Positions 49,993-58,518 of a stretch of 64,000 nucleotides of DNA are shown piece by piece. Source of the stretch: Rhodothermales bacterium (GTDB lineage: Bacteria; Bacteroidota; Rhodothermia; Rhodothermales; JAHQVL01); assembly GCA_041391505.1 (NCBI GenBank), contig JAWKNW010000019.1:1-64000 (forward strand), written 5' to 3'. Position numbers and translations under genes: made by a program. The notes beneath the pieces were generated by a model. The model searched no databases. It saw nothing but the letters and a program-made list of their open reading frames with translations, and was not told where the DNA came from. Position 1 is the stretch's first letter; each line of letters begins with the position of its first letter.

Positions 49993-52647
49993 TCACCCGT
50001 CGCCCCGCAGCACGTCAGCGGGATTCGCGCCCGCGATCTTGTGCCACTGCGACCCGATCGCCAGGGCGGTGGTGCCCAGCACCAGGGCGTACGCGACCAG
50101 GAAGGGCAGGGGAGTCAGGGGCATATGCGCTATCGGGACCGATTCGCGGACGACCCCGAGAAGCAGGTTGATACCCAGGATACACAGGGCAGTGGCGATG
50201 CCGGCGGCCACCGCCAGCTGCACGAGAAAACGCCGATTGATCAGGATCGTGAGCCGCCCCAGCGAAGCGCCCACGACCTTGCGGATGCTGATTTCCTTCA
50301 TCCGCCGCGCGATGTTCTGCGACGCCAGACCGAACAACCCCATGCACGCGATGAGCAGCGCGAGGCCGGCGATGTAGTTGAAGGTTTGCGTGACGCTGTT
50401 GTACTGCTGGTACGTGTCGTCGAATACCGTCGCCTGCCGGTACTTTGAGATCGTGGATTCGGGATAGAGACGCTTCCACACGGTTTCGGCATAGGCCTCC
50501 ACCCCCGCGAGGGCATCGTCGCGCACACGGACGGTCAGGTAGGGGAAGGCCGTTGCGGGGCTCGCCACGAGCGCCGCGGGCTGGGGTTCGGCGAGTAGAA
50601 AAAAGGAGAAGTCCTCGACGACGCCGACGACCGCGTACACCGTGGTGTCGAGCCGGACGGTCTGTCCAAGCGGATTGGCCCATCCCATCGCACGGACGAA
50701 GCGGTCGTTGACGACAACCGCGCGGCCCGCCTCGCCGGTGCGCCCCGGGTCGAAGAGCCGGCCTTCCCTAAGGCGCAATCCGAGCGTCTGGACATAGGCG
50801 GAGTCGACGTCGTAGCGGAGCACGGGCGTCGTTTCGCCGTCGGGCCTCCGCAGTTCCGCCCTTCCGGGCGTCCGCCCGATGTGCTCGGCCGCGCCGCCGA
50901 CGGAGAGCACGCCGGCGTGTTGCGCGAGCGCATCCCGGAACGGCTGGTACTGGCTGATGTCCTCGAGTTCGAATACGAGGGTGTGCGAAGGGTCGTAGCC
51001 CCAGTCCTGCCGGATCAGGTAGCGGCTGTTGAGCGTCAGCACGACCCCCATGATGACGGTGATGAAGGCGAGGACGAACTGGAACGTGAGGCAGGCGCGC
51101 GTGAACCAGGCATTGTCCGCCAGCCGCTGCCGGCCCCGGAAGATGGCGACGGGTTCGAAGGACGCGATGTACAGCGCGGGATAGGCGCCCGAGGCGATGC
51201 CGACGAACGCCAGCAGCCCGACCAGGAAGGCCCAGAAGCCGAGGTGCTCCCAGAACCGCAGGTCCAGGTTCAACACAAAGGTGGCGTTGAATAGCGGCAC
51301 CATCGCCAACCGTGACAGGGCGATGCCGATCGCCAGGGCCATCAGACAGAGCAGCACATTCTCCGTCATGAACTGGGCGATCAACTGCCGCCGGTTGCCG
51401 CCGATCACCTTTCGCAGCGCGATTTCCTTGAGCCGCCGCGCGGCCGATCCCAGCGTGATGTTGATGTAGTTGAACACCGACAGCGCCAGCATGAAAGCGG
51501 CGATCAGCACGAGCAGCACCGTCAGCGCGGGATCCGCCGGCTCCGAGATGCGCCCCCGGATGCGGAAGGCGTCGGAAGACGGAGCGGTGAAAGTGTCGAA
51601 TCCGAACGATTGGATCGGCCATTCGGAGTTCGCGGCGTGCTGGACGGGGAGGTAGCGGTTCATCTGCTCGGCGATCGACGCGGCATCGCCGGCCGTGCGC
51701 GCAAGCACGAACAGGCCCGAGGTCTGCGTCCGCCAATCGTCGCGCTCGGCCAGTCCGAGGTCGTACTGGGTGTCGAAGCCCATCAGCATGTCGAACCGAA
51801 AGCCGTTGTTGGCCGGGAAGGGCTGCAGGACGCCGGCGACGGTCACCGTGCGTCGCACGCGTCGGTCAAAGGTCATCGCGAGGGTTTCTCCCACCGGGTC
51901 GGCCTCGCCGAAGAGCCGGCGCGCCATGGGTTCGCTGAGCAGGACGGCCGATGGATCGCGCAGCGCCTCCGGCGTGCCGGATGCCAGGGGGAAGGACAGG
52001 GCGTCGAAAAAGCCGATGTCCACGAAGGTGACCGCTTCGTCGAACAGCTCGTCGCCGCGGCGGATGCTCACGCCGGCGCGGTTGATGCGTACGGCGCGTT
52101 CCACCTGGGGGATATCCGCCTCCAGCGCTGGCCCGAGCGGCATGGGCATCGATCCCCAGATCTCGGACTGGCCGTTGCGTTCGACGACATGCTGCGCCAG
52201 CAGCAGGCGTTCGCCTTGCGCGTGGAAGCTGTCGAGCGAATACCAGGTCGCCAGAAATACATATACCGTGATGCAGCAGCCCAGCGCGATGGACAGGCCG
52301 AGGATGTTGATCGCCGACGGCACCCGGTCGCGCCAGAGGTTGCGATAGGCCAGTCTGACATCGTTGCGCGCCATGGCGTACATCGCGCGTGCTTCGTGGG
52401 ATACCGCGCCCCGGTGCCGCACCTTGCGCCACCATACTTTGCCGTACTCCCGGGTGGCGGCGTCCAGCGGGCCCATCTCGGCGACGGCCTGGCGAAAGGC
52501 ACTTTCCGGCGACGCGCCGGCCTGAACCAGTTCCTCAACCTGATCACGCAGGTGGCGCTCCATTTCGTCGATGTCGCGCGCGCTGAACGCCTTGGCAAAG
52601 GTGTAGGGATGCCGCCAGGCGGCGATCGCTTTTTCCAGATCGAACAT
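49993..52647 (-). CDS. FtsX-like permease of MacB type (PadR-linked)
   Basis: This 884-residue inner-membrane protein begins with a soluble segment (residues 1-90) resembling the permease-prefix domain (RDIDEMERHLRDQVEELVQAG). It then shows two MacB-periplasmic plus FtsX units: helices near 107-128, 380-410, 430-460 and 480-510, and again at 745-870. SAARRLKEIALRKVIGGNRRQLIAQFM and the parallel NIARRMKEISIRKVVGASLGRLTILI are the two FtsX signatures. No ATPase gene is adjacent, so the partner is unknown. ATG 52647 lies 10 bp after the PadR gene's stop, and the two form one unit. Likely export of peptides, lipids or drugs. Confidence 0.9.
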   Translation of the reverse strand: MFDLEKAIAAWRHPYTFAKAFSARDIDEMERHLRDQVEELVQAGASPESAFRQAVAEMGPLDAATREYGKVWWRKVRHRGAVSHEARAMYAMARNDVRLAYRNLWRDRVPSAINILGLSIALGCCITVYVFLATWYSLDSFHAQGERLLLAQHVVERNGQSEIWGSMPMPLGPALEADIPQVERAVRINRAGVSIRRGDELFDEAVTFVDIGFFDALSFPLASGTPEALRDPSAVLLSEPMARRLFGEADPVGETLAMTFDRRVRRTVTVAGVLQPFPANNGFRFDMLMGFDTQYDLGLAERDDWRTQTSGLFVLARTAGDAASIAEQMNRYLPVQHAANSEWPIQSFGFDTFTAPSSDAFRIRGRISEPADPALTVLLVLIAAFMLALSVFNYINITLGSAARRLKEIALRKVIGGNRRQLIAQFMTENVLLCLMALAIGIALSRLAMVPLFNATFVLNLDLRFWEHLGFWAFLVGLLAFVGIASGAYPALYIASFEPVAIFRGRQRLADNAWFTRACLTFQFVLAFITVIMGVVLTLNSRYLIRQDWGYDPSHTLVFELEDISQYQPFRDALAQHAGVLSVGGAAEHIGRTPGRAELRRPDGETTPVLRYDVDSAYVQTLGLRLREGRLFDPGRTGEAGRAVVVNDRFVRAMGWANPLGQTVRLDTTVYAVVGVVEDFSFFLLAEPQPAALVASPATAFPYLTVRVRDDALAGVEAYAETVWKRLYPESTISKYRQATVFDDTYQQYNSVTQTFNYIAGLALLIACMGLFGLASQNIARRMKEISIRKVVGASLGRLTILINRRFLVQLAVAAGIATALCILGINLLLGVVRESVPIAHMPLTPLPFLVAYALVLGTTALAIGSQWHKIAGANPADVLRGDG

Positions 52648-52657
52648 ATGCGTTTCC

Positions 52658-53005
52658 TCAGCCGGCCAGTCCCAGGGTGAACTCGGGGCCCCACAGCTCC
52701 GCAAAAATCGCGTGCATGGCGCGCCATTCGTTTTTCGTCGCGTCGAGCGCATCGAGGCCCTGCGGGGTGAGGCGGTAGTACTTGCGGTCGGGCCCGTTCT
52801 CGGACGCCTCCCAGAAGGCCTCGACGAGTCCGTCCGTCTCCAGTCGGTGCAGGAGGGGGTAGAGCTGGCTGTTCGACCACTGGATGCGGCCGTTCGAGAG
52901 CCGGCGGGCGCGCTGGATGATTTCGTAGCCGTACTTGGGCCCTTCGGCCAGCAAGGTCAGCATCACCGGTTCGAGCGAGGCCGCGAGGAGGCGTTTGGAT
53001 TGCAT
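52658..53005 (-). CDS. PadR-family transcriptional regulator
   Basis: This 115-residue winged-helix protein has the PadR core MLTLLAEGPKYGYEIIQRARRLSNGRI with WSNSQLYPLLHRLETDGLVEAFWE and the wing RKYYRLTPQGLDALDA. Such repressors control neighbouring FtsX or MacB-type transporters and often their own gene. The start is ATG 53005 (MQSKRLLAASLEPV). It is directly upstream of the permease gene and downstream of a perfect inverted repeat that is the natural operator candidate. Confidence 0.94.
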   Translation of the reverse strand: MQSKRLLAASLEPVMLTLLAEGPKYGYEIIQRARRLSNGRIQWSNSQLYPLLHRLETDGLVEAFWEASENGPDRKYYRLTPQGLDALDATKNEWRAMHAIFAELWGPEFTLGLAG

Positions 53006-53016
53006 GGGCGGATCGT

Positions 53017-53058
53017 CTAGGTCTGTTTGGACATAGTGCTAGGTCGATTACGACCTAG
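53017..53058. promoter_or_regulatory. Putative PadR operator with three CTAGGTC half-sites
   Basis: CTAGGTCG (53039-53046) and CGACCTAG (53051-53058) are a perfect 8-bp inverted repeat with an ATTA centre. A third half-site CTAGGTC lies at 53017-53023. They sit 12-53 bp upstream of the leftward PadR start, over its likely promoter (CACTATGTC between the sites), which fits autorepression. Confidence 0.65.
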
Positions 53059-53138
53059 CTGCGATCCGGTTGCGGCCATGGTCGAGAAATTGTGTGCTAA
53101 AACGGCTTGCGGTCAAGTGGTGGACGGCCGGGGTGGCT

Positions 53139-53159
53139 GCCCCACGCTGAAGCATGGGG
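53139..53159. repeat. REP-B palindrome, copy 1
   Basis: GCCCCACGCTGAAGCATGGGG: outer CCCCA/TGGGG arms around an asymmetric CGCTGAAGCA core. It lies in the 307-bp gap between the PadR gene and the isocitrate-lyase-like gene, where no gene is visible. Confidence 0.85.
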
Positions 53160-53240
53160 GAAAAATGGTTTCGAGCGTTTTTTGCGGGTTTTGAGCCAGG
53201 CAGGCTAGAAGCATCACGCAATGGCTGGGAAAAATCCGCA

Positions 53241-53264
53241 GCCCCCATGCTTCAGCGTGGGGGC
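53241..53264. repeat. REP-B palindrome, copy 2 (inverted)
   Basis: GCCCCCATGCTTCAGCGTGGGGGC is the reverse orientation of the element 102 bp to the left, so the two could pair in a large cruciform. It lies about 50 bp beyond the 3' end of the isocitrate-lyase-like gene and could help end its transcript. Confidence 0.85.
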
Positions 53265-53312
53265 CATAGAACGTACAATGGATGACTACGAGGGAATTTG
53301 TCAACCACGCTA

Positions 53313-54128
53313 TCAGTGCCAGCGTTGCAGCAGCGCCGCGATGCGAGCCCCCGGGGCGGCGCCGGCGAGCCAGCCGAAGCCGCCGTTTTGCCGCAACTGG
53401 ACGGCCGCGTCCAGCATGCCGCCGAGAGCGGCGCGGGCGAGGGCGCCGCCGAGGCTGATGCGCCGGGCGCCGGCGTCGAACAGGTCATCGACGGATGCGC
53501 CGGCGACCATAGGGCCGAGGACGTTGACGGGTTTTGACAGCGACCCGGTGACGAGGCGAACGTCGTCGAGCGTTTTGAGACCCGGGGCGTAGAGCACGTC
53601 CGCGCCGGCGGCCTCGAAGGCCTGGAGCCTGCGGATGGTGTCGTCGAGGTCCATGCGGCCGTGAAGGAGGTTCTCGGCGCGGGCGGTGAGCACGAAGGGA
53701 GTCGGGAGACCACGGATCGCCTCGACGACGGCCTGGATGCGTTCGACGGCGTGATCGAGGCTGTAGATCGGGTCGTCCGGGTTGCCGCTGTAGTCCTCGA
53801 TGGATCCGCCGGCCAGCCCCGTTTCCGAAGCCAGCACGATCATTTCGGCCGCTTCCTCCGGTTTGTGCCCGAATCCGTTCTCGAGGTCGGCGCTGACGGG
53901 GATGTCGACGGCCTCGACGATAGCCCGGCAGTGCGCCAGTTTTTCGCCGCGCGTCACTTCGCCGTCGAGCCGGCCGAGCGACCAGGCGAAGCCGGCGCTG
54001 GTCGTCGCGAGCGCCTCGTACCCGAGCGCCTGCAACAGCCGCGCGGAGCCGACGTCCCACGGGTTGGGAATGACGAAGCCGGGGCCGGCGTGGAGGGAGG
54101 CAAAGGAAACGGATTTATCTGAAAGCAT
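53313..54128 (-). CDS. Isocitrate lyase / PEP mutase superfamily protein
   Basis: This is a 271-residue TIM-barrel protein. It opens SFASLHAGPGFVIPNPWDVGSARLLQALGYEALATTSAG. The metal and substrate motifs read SADLENGFG near 80 and GGSIEDYSG near 107, with LTARAENLLHG near 145 and RRISLGGALARAAL near 220. This form (ENGFG instead of the DTGYG of methylisocitrate lyase, and no KKCGH loop) is that of uncharacterised or carboxyphosphonoenolpyruvate-mutase-like members. It probably cleaves or rearranges a 2-hydroxy or 2-oxo acid C-C or P-C bond. The exact substrate is unknown. ATG 54128 (MLSDKSVSF). Confidence 0.85.
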   Translation of the reverse strand: MLSDKSVSFASLHAGPGFVIPNPWDVGSARLLQALGYEALATTSAGFAWSLGRLDGEVTRGEKLAHCRAIVEAVDIPVSADLENGFGHKPEEAAEMIVLASETGLAGGSIEDYSGNPDDPIYSLDHAVERIQAVVEAIRGLPTPFVLTARAENLLHGRMDLDDTIRRLQAFEAAGADVLYAPGLKTLDDVRLVTGSLSKPVNVLGPMVAGASVDDLFDAGARRISLGGALARAALGGMLDAAVQLRQNGGFGWLAGAAPGARIAALLQRWH

Positions 54129-54205
54129 CAGGTTTTCTGCCGCCGCCGGCGGCAGTTCTCGTTGTCTGTTCGAGCCGAAGTCATCCTGCGATCCCGCAGG
54201 ATGCC

Positions 54206-55405
54206 CTAGCGCAATACCCGGATCGCCAGATTGCGGTGCCACACCTCGGCCGCCTGCCCGCCGTGTATCTGGACACAGATCACACCGGAGTCGTCTACGT
54301 GCGAGACCTCGGTAAAGTCGGTGGTTTGCCGGCCATTGATCCATATCTGGATGCGGGAGCCTTTCGCCACCAGTCGATAGTCGTTCCACTCCGTCATGCT
54401 GGAGAAAGACGCGATGTCGGGAACGGCCGGCACGAGGTAGCGGTCGCGCCTGCTCTCGTCGTACAGCGAGCCCCATACCGGCACGGGCTTCTCGTTGGTG
54501 CCCACGGCCCCGATATCCGCCTGGTATCCGGATACCTCGTGGTGGTTCGGGATGCGCTTGGTTCGGAACTGGATGCCCCCGTTGTTGACGTTGCCACGCA
54601 TCTTTGCCTGGAGCGTCAGCTCAAAATCCCCGTATTCCTTCGTGGTGCAGAGGAATTCGTTGTTGGGGATGGCGCGGTCGAGCCGGCCGGCGACGATGGA
54701 GCCGTCCTCGACCCGGAAGTAGTCGGGATTGCCTTCCCAGCCGGCGAGGGTCTTGCCGTCGAACAGCGGGTAGCTCAGTTCCTTGATGCGGATGTTCTTG
54801 TGCCACACCTCGGCGGCGGGTCCGCCGTGGATCTGGGCGCAGATCCGGCCCTTGCCCGGTACGGCCTGGGTTTCGGTGTAGTCGGTTGTGAGGACGCCGT
54901 TGACCCAGATCTGGATGCGGGGGCCGTCTGCGAGGACGCGGTAGTCGTTCCAGTCGGTGATGTGGACGAAGTCGGGGATGTCCTCCCGGGCCGGCGAGAG
55001 GTAGGTATTGCGCCGCGTTTCGTCGTACATCGCCCCCCAGACGAACTTCGTGTCCTCCGGCGGCCACTCGCCGATGTCGGCCTGGTAGCCGGAGACTTCG
55101 TAGTGGAGCGGGATGCGCTCGGTGCGGATCTGGATGCCGCCGTTGTTGCGCCGGCCGTTCATGCGAACGTCGAGCCGGAGATCGAAGTTGTCGAATTCCT
55201 CCGTGGTGCAGAGAAAATTGTTATGCGGGATATCGGCATCGAGCCGGCCGGAGATCAGGACGCCGTTCTCGACGCGGAAGTAGGTGGGATTACCTTCCCA
55301 GCCGGCGAGGGTTTGTCCGTCGAATAGCGGGCGGAAGCTATCGTCCTGGCCGGCTGCGGGGAGGGTGAGGAGAAGGAGGATGATCAGCAGGTAGACGGTT
55401 TTCAT
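54206..55405 (-). CDS. Secreted tandem DUF1080 protein (3-keto-glycoside hydrolase-like)
   Basis: This 399-residue exported protein has a signal peptide (MKTVYLLIILLLLTLPAAGQ) and two DUF1080 (LamG-like) domains of about 185 residues, at 24-210 and 213-397. They are strongly alike: both begin FDG(Q/K)TLAGWEGNP, both contain FLCTT(E/K)E and NNGGIQ(I/F)RT and YEVSGYQADIG or HEVSGYQADIG, and both end AEVWH. DUF1080 members cleave 3-keto sugars. The internal duplication is clear. It is 77 bp upstream of the isocitrate-lyase-like gene on the same strand. Confidence 0.92.
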   Translation of the reverse strand: MKTVYLLIILLLLTLPAAGQDDSFRPLFDGQTLAGWEGNPTYFRVENGVLISGRLDADIPHNNFLCTTEEFDNFDLRLDVRMNGRRNNGGIQIRTERIPLHYEVSGYQADIGEWPPEDTKFVWGAMYDETRRNTYLSPAREDIPDFVHITDWNDYRVLADGPRIQIWVNGVLTTDYTETQAVPGKGRICAQIHGGPAAEVWHKNIRIKELSYPLFDGKTLAGWEGNPDYFRVEDGSIVAGRLDRAIPNNEFLCTTKEYGDFELTLQAKMRGNVNNGGIQFRTKRIPNHHEVSGYQADIGAVGTNEKPVPVWGSLYDESRRDRYLVPAVPDIASFSSMTEWNDYRLVAKGSRIQIWINGRQTTDFTEVSHVDDSGVICVQIHGGQAAEVWHRNLAIRVLR

Positions 55406-55550
55406 GGCGGATGCTGGCGTTGGGGGCTCTGGAAAGCGATGCTGGAATGTACGCATGGATGGGGGAAGGCGCGAAAAGGATGAAAAATGTTTGAGCGGCA
55501 TCTCCCTGGCTTCAGCTCATCCAAGCGCCAGGAGATCTGCGAGAAGCCTG

Positions 55551-55798
55551 CTCCCACGCTGCACCTTGGGGCCACCAAACAAGATGAGTGGCTTGCGCAA
55601 TGCTGCAAACCCTAGCCCCCACGCTGAAGCATGGGGGCTAGGCGCGATGTTCAAGGCCAACGATCTTGCCCGACATTTGGGATACAACTGCAGCCCCGAT
55701 GCTTCAGCGTGGGGGCATCAGGTCAAGCAAGTCGCCTGCTCATTGAGAAATCATGCAAAGGTGCAAGCCCCTGCCCCCACGCTGAAGCAGGGGGGCAG
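55551..55798. repeat. REP-B palindrome cluster, four copies
   Basis: Copies lie at 55551-55573 (degenerate), 55611-55642 (long form with CCTAG arms), 55693-55716 (inverted) and 55771-55798 (CTGCCCCCACGCTGAAGCAG form). They are spaced 60-80 bp apart in forward, forward, reverse, forward order. They fill the 426-bp gap between the DUF1080 gene and the membrane cassette. I see no gene inside. Confidence 0.88.
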
Positions 55799-55831
55799 GG
55801 AAAGACGCATTCAGCCAATGGATTGAATGCC

Positions 55832-56272
55832 TCAAGACATGCGGTGGCCGCCCCCTCCATCGCGGGACGGTGCGTAAGCCTCCAGGTCCACCCGCGTTAA
55901 CAGCCGGGCGTATTCTCGGGCCTCAGCCAGGGGCATGCGCGCCTCGGCTTCGATCTCGGCGATCTGACGCAGACCATCGGCGCGTGCGCGCAGCAGTGCT
56001 TCCCGTGTGCGGGCTATGGAAGGCGCGTTGGCATAAAGGGTGGCCAACTCGTCCAGACGGAGTTGCTGCGTGTTCAGGGCACGCAGCCGGCGCTCGATCG
56101 ATCGCTTCAACTTGGTCTTGCGCATGCGGTAGAGCGTTGGCAACCCCACCAGCGCGCCTAGTGCGCCGAATGCGTAGAGGATGCCGCGTCCCTTCAAATC
56201 GAGGAACTGTATCGCAAAACCCGCGAGGAGAAAGACGCCGATAGCCGAGAAGACGAGGATGTCGTAGCGCAT
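55832..56272 (-). CDS. Two-helix membrane protein with coiled coil (third gene of membrane-amidase cassette)
   Basis: This 146-residue protein has two hydrophobic helices at about 5-25 (ILVFSAIGVFLLAGFAIQFL) and 32-47 (LYAFGALGALVGLPTLY). A basic turn follows (RMRKTKLKRSIERRLR), then a long alpha-helical tail (LDELATLYANAPSIARTREALLRARADGLRQIAEIEAEA). No known domain is recognised. It starts 3 bp after the preceding gene, so the cassette is one transcript. It could be a scaffold for the two larger membrane proteins. Confidence 0.75.
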   Translation of the reverse strand: MRYDILVFSAIGVFLLAGFAIQFLDLKGRGILYAFGALGALVGLPTLYRMRKTKLKRSIERRLRALNTQQLRLDELATLYANAPSIARTREALLRARADGLRQIAEIEAEARMPLAEAREYARLLTRVDLEAYAPSRDGGGGHRMS

Positions 56273-56275
56273 GGG

Positions 56276-56887
56276 TCAGACCTGTTTCTGGGCGGCTTCG
56301 ACGAGCGCCTTGTTGAGGCGCTCTTTCTCGACGTTCAGCTCACGCCGGCGCTCGATGTTGTTGATCACATGATGCACGGGTTCGGAGCCGAGCCCGATGA
56401 GTACTGCGGTGATGGCCAGCTGCAGGGTCTGTCCGTCTATCGCGCGGTAAAACGGGATCGTTTGGGCCGACGCGCCCAGCGCGAGATCGATCACCGTAAA
56501 GAGGTTGATGCCCGACGCGGCACAGAGCACGAAGGCCACACCGGTCGCGACGACGCGGGACAACGCACTCACCAGCACCTGCCGAACGGCCTTGCCCGAG
56601 ATGATGATCACATTGCCAGGATACACGCCCTCTTCGGAAGGGGTATATTGCTTGACCATGCGTCCGAGTTGCGTGATGATGAGCGCGTGGGAGAGTATGT
56701 TGGATTTGGCTTTGGAGTCGTATCGCGTAAGCAGCCGGCGTGCGCGGCGGTTCCAGATCCGCTCGAAATGGAATTTCCACTCGACGTAATTGAACACCGC
56801 GTGCAGTAGCTCCATGATGCGCTCGACCAGCAACGCCAACAGCAGGAGCATCAGATAAAGAAAGGTGAGTAGCAGCAGGATGTCCAT
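56276..56887 (-). CDS. Membrane protein sharing a scaffold with the amidase-domain protein
   Basis: This 203-residue protein has helix 1 at 2-24 (ILLLLTFLYLMLLLLALLVERIMELL), a basic stretch (KFHFERIWNRRARRLLTRY, cytoplasmic by the positive-inside rule), helix 2 near 115-135 (VVATGVAFVLCAASGINLF) and helix 3 near 155-178 with LTAVLIGLGSEPVHHVINNIE-like text. The ER(I/V)xELL and VLIGLGSEPVHHV motifs recur in the amidase-domain protein just upstream (ILIGGGSQPIHVL), so the two share one membrane scaffold. It starts 3 bp past that gene's stop. Function unknown. Confidence 0.75.
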   Translation of the reverse strand: MDILLLLTFLYLMLLLLALLVERIMELLHAVFNYVEWKFHFERIWNRRARRLLTRYDSKAKSNILSHALIITQLGRMVKQYTPSEEGVYPGNVIIISGKAVRQVLVSALSRVVATGVAFVLCAASGINLFTVIDLALGASAQTIPFYRAIDGQTLQLAITAVLIGLGSEPVHHVINNIERRRELNVEKERLNKALVEAAQKQV

Positions 56888-56890
56888 GGG

Positions 56891-58321
56891 TCAAGCCGGG
56901 AAAAGGAATTGCTTCCTGCGATAGAGGTCGAGTTCTGCCTGGGCCGCCGGCGTGCGCCATTGTTCGTAGAAACCGCGGACAAGCTGCTCGAAGATCCGGT
57001 CCGGGAAATTCGAGCCGGCGCAAGCCGTCGCCCGGATCTGACGGTGCGACACGATCGTCCGCCCGAATTCCACTGGTATCCCGTACAGGTGGCACCACAG
57101 GGCAACGACGCGCGCGGCATTGAACAACTGGTCGTCGGCCGGACAGGCATGACCGTACTGCCCCCGGTCATTGGCGCCGCTATCGCCGGGTGTCGTATGG
57201 AAGTTGCCGTTCAGCGCGATCCCCAACGAGCGGTCGTTCACCCCGAACGCGTGGTTGCCCACATAGTCCCAGCGGCAAAACGGGTGAATCGCTCCGTCGT
57301 AGGTGACCACGCAGTGGTAGCCGGTCGACCATCCCCGCCCCTTGATCACGCGGACGACATCCTCAAACGCCGCGTCGCTGTGCATGGCGGTATGGTGGTA
57401 CACGATCAGGTCCGGATTCGCAAGCCGGCGTCGACCCGGGTCGAGCGTGTCGCGATCGACACCGCCATCGTACGGGATGTCGAGACTGGCATGGGGTGCG
57501 GAGCGAGTCGGCGGATCGAGCGGCGGGCCGGCGACGGCGGCCGGCGTGATGACGAGGTCTTCCTGGCGCACCGGCTTCATGTCCACGACGCTGCGCTCGT
57601 TCAGGAATTTCATGAGCACGTGGATGGGCTGCGAGCCGCCACCGATGAGGATGCCGGACAGAATCGCGTCGGTGACCGGGGCGATATCCCCGAAAATTCC
57701 GATACCCTGGAAGAGGCCGAAGTGCGAAAAGTAGCAGACGGCGACACCGGCGAACGCGCCGATCGATTGCAGCCAGAAAGCCTGGGCGGTTTCCACCGGA
57801 GGACGCGGCGGAATCGGCTCCAGCACGAACAGCGCTTCCGGGTAGTTCTCCTCCAACTCGAGCGAACCGTGCAACTCGTTGCGCACCTGGTACGCGTCCA
57901 GCCGGCGTTGCAGCGCGGCGAGCCGCTCCTCATGTTTGCCGGTAATCGGTTCGTCGTGTGCCCCTCGAATCTCGCGAACCCGCTGGCGAAGGGTCTCGAT
58001 CAACCGATCGAAGGCAGCTCGCTTCTCGGCCAGCAACGCTTCAAGCTCCGCAACATCCGCTTCAGACCGGTTGATTTCAAAGACGAGCCGGCCAATCGCC
58101 TCGGCGTCGCGGTCGAGCGTCGTGTCGATGGCGGCGATCTCCGCCTCATACAGATCCGGCTCCTGTAAGGCGTCGTTGTCCGAGAAAGGCGACAACTCGG
58201 AATAAAGCAGCTTCTTGAGCAGGCCGTTGAGCAGTTCCAGGACGCGCTCGATCGTGAACGACAGCCCCAGAGCCGTCGTCAACAACAACAGGATTCTAAT
58301 GAAATCGCTTTGTTCGAGCAT
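56891..58321 (-). CDS. Membrane-anchored N-acetylmuramoyl-L-alanine amidase (PGRP/Amidase_2-like)
   Basis: From ATG 58321 (MLEQSDFIRIL) it is 476 residues. Helix 1 is at 7-27 (ILLLLTTALGLSFTIERVLELL). A coiled coil runs over about 55-150 (IDTTLDRDAEAIGRLVFEINRSEADVAELEALLAE). Helices 2 and 3 fall near 195-250, including AILSGILIGGGSQPIHVLMKFL. The amidase domain starts near 315, with YHHTAMH and then SHRQIRATAC giving His, His and Cys zinc ligands, and HAFGVNDRSLGIALNGNF typical of the fold. The frame is open to 58513, but 58321 is chosen because the paralogous scaffold of the next gene also starts right at helix 1. The amidase and coiled coil fall on the same side of the membrane. Confidence 0.75.
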   Translation of the reverse strand: MLEQSDFIRILLLLTTALGLSFTIERVLELLNGLLKKLLYSELSPFSDNDALQEPDLYEAEIAAIDTTLDRDAEAIGRLVFEINRSEADVAELEALLAEKRAAFDRLIETLRQRVREIRGAHDEPITGKHEERLAALQRRLDAYQVRNELHGSLELEENYPEALFVLEPIPPRPPVETAQAFWLQSIGAFAGVAVCYFSHFGLFQGIGIFGDIAPVTDAILSGILIGGGSQPIHVLMKFLNERSVVDMKPVRQEDLVITPAAVAGPPLDPPTRSAPHASLDIPYDGGVDRDTLDPGRRRLANPDLIVYHHTAMHSDAAFEDVVRVIKGRGWSTGYHCVVTYDGAIHPFCRWDYVGNHAFGVNDRSLGIALNGNFHTTPGDSGANDRGQYGHACPADDQLFNAARVVALWCHLYGIPVEFGRTIVSHRQIRATACAGSNFPDRIFEQLVRGFYEQWRTPAAQAELDLYRRKQFLFPA

Positions 58322-58518
58322 GGTAGCGATGCCGCTGTGGTGCGGCAGGGTGTCGTCAGCGGGCACATCGGGGGGGCGAGGCGTCGCCGGTGGGGCATGA
58401 CTGGGTAAGTAGCCATTTACGAACTCGCAGTCAATATCCATCCGGAGGTTGTGCGTATGCGGGCTGGCTTTTGTGTCCGGATCGCATGTATTCTGCCGGC
58501 ATTCCATACACAAACCGG

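Noticed and set aside
55551..55798. CRISPR-like spaced repeats
   Set aside because: Copies alternate in orientation, spacers differ in length, and repeats vary; this is a REP cluster.
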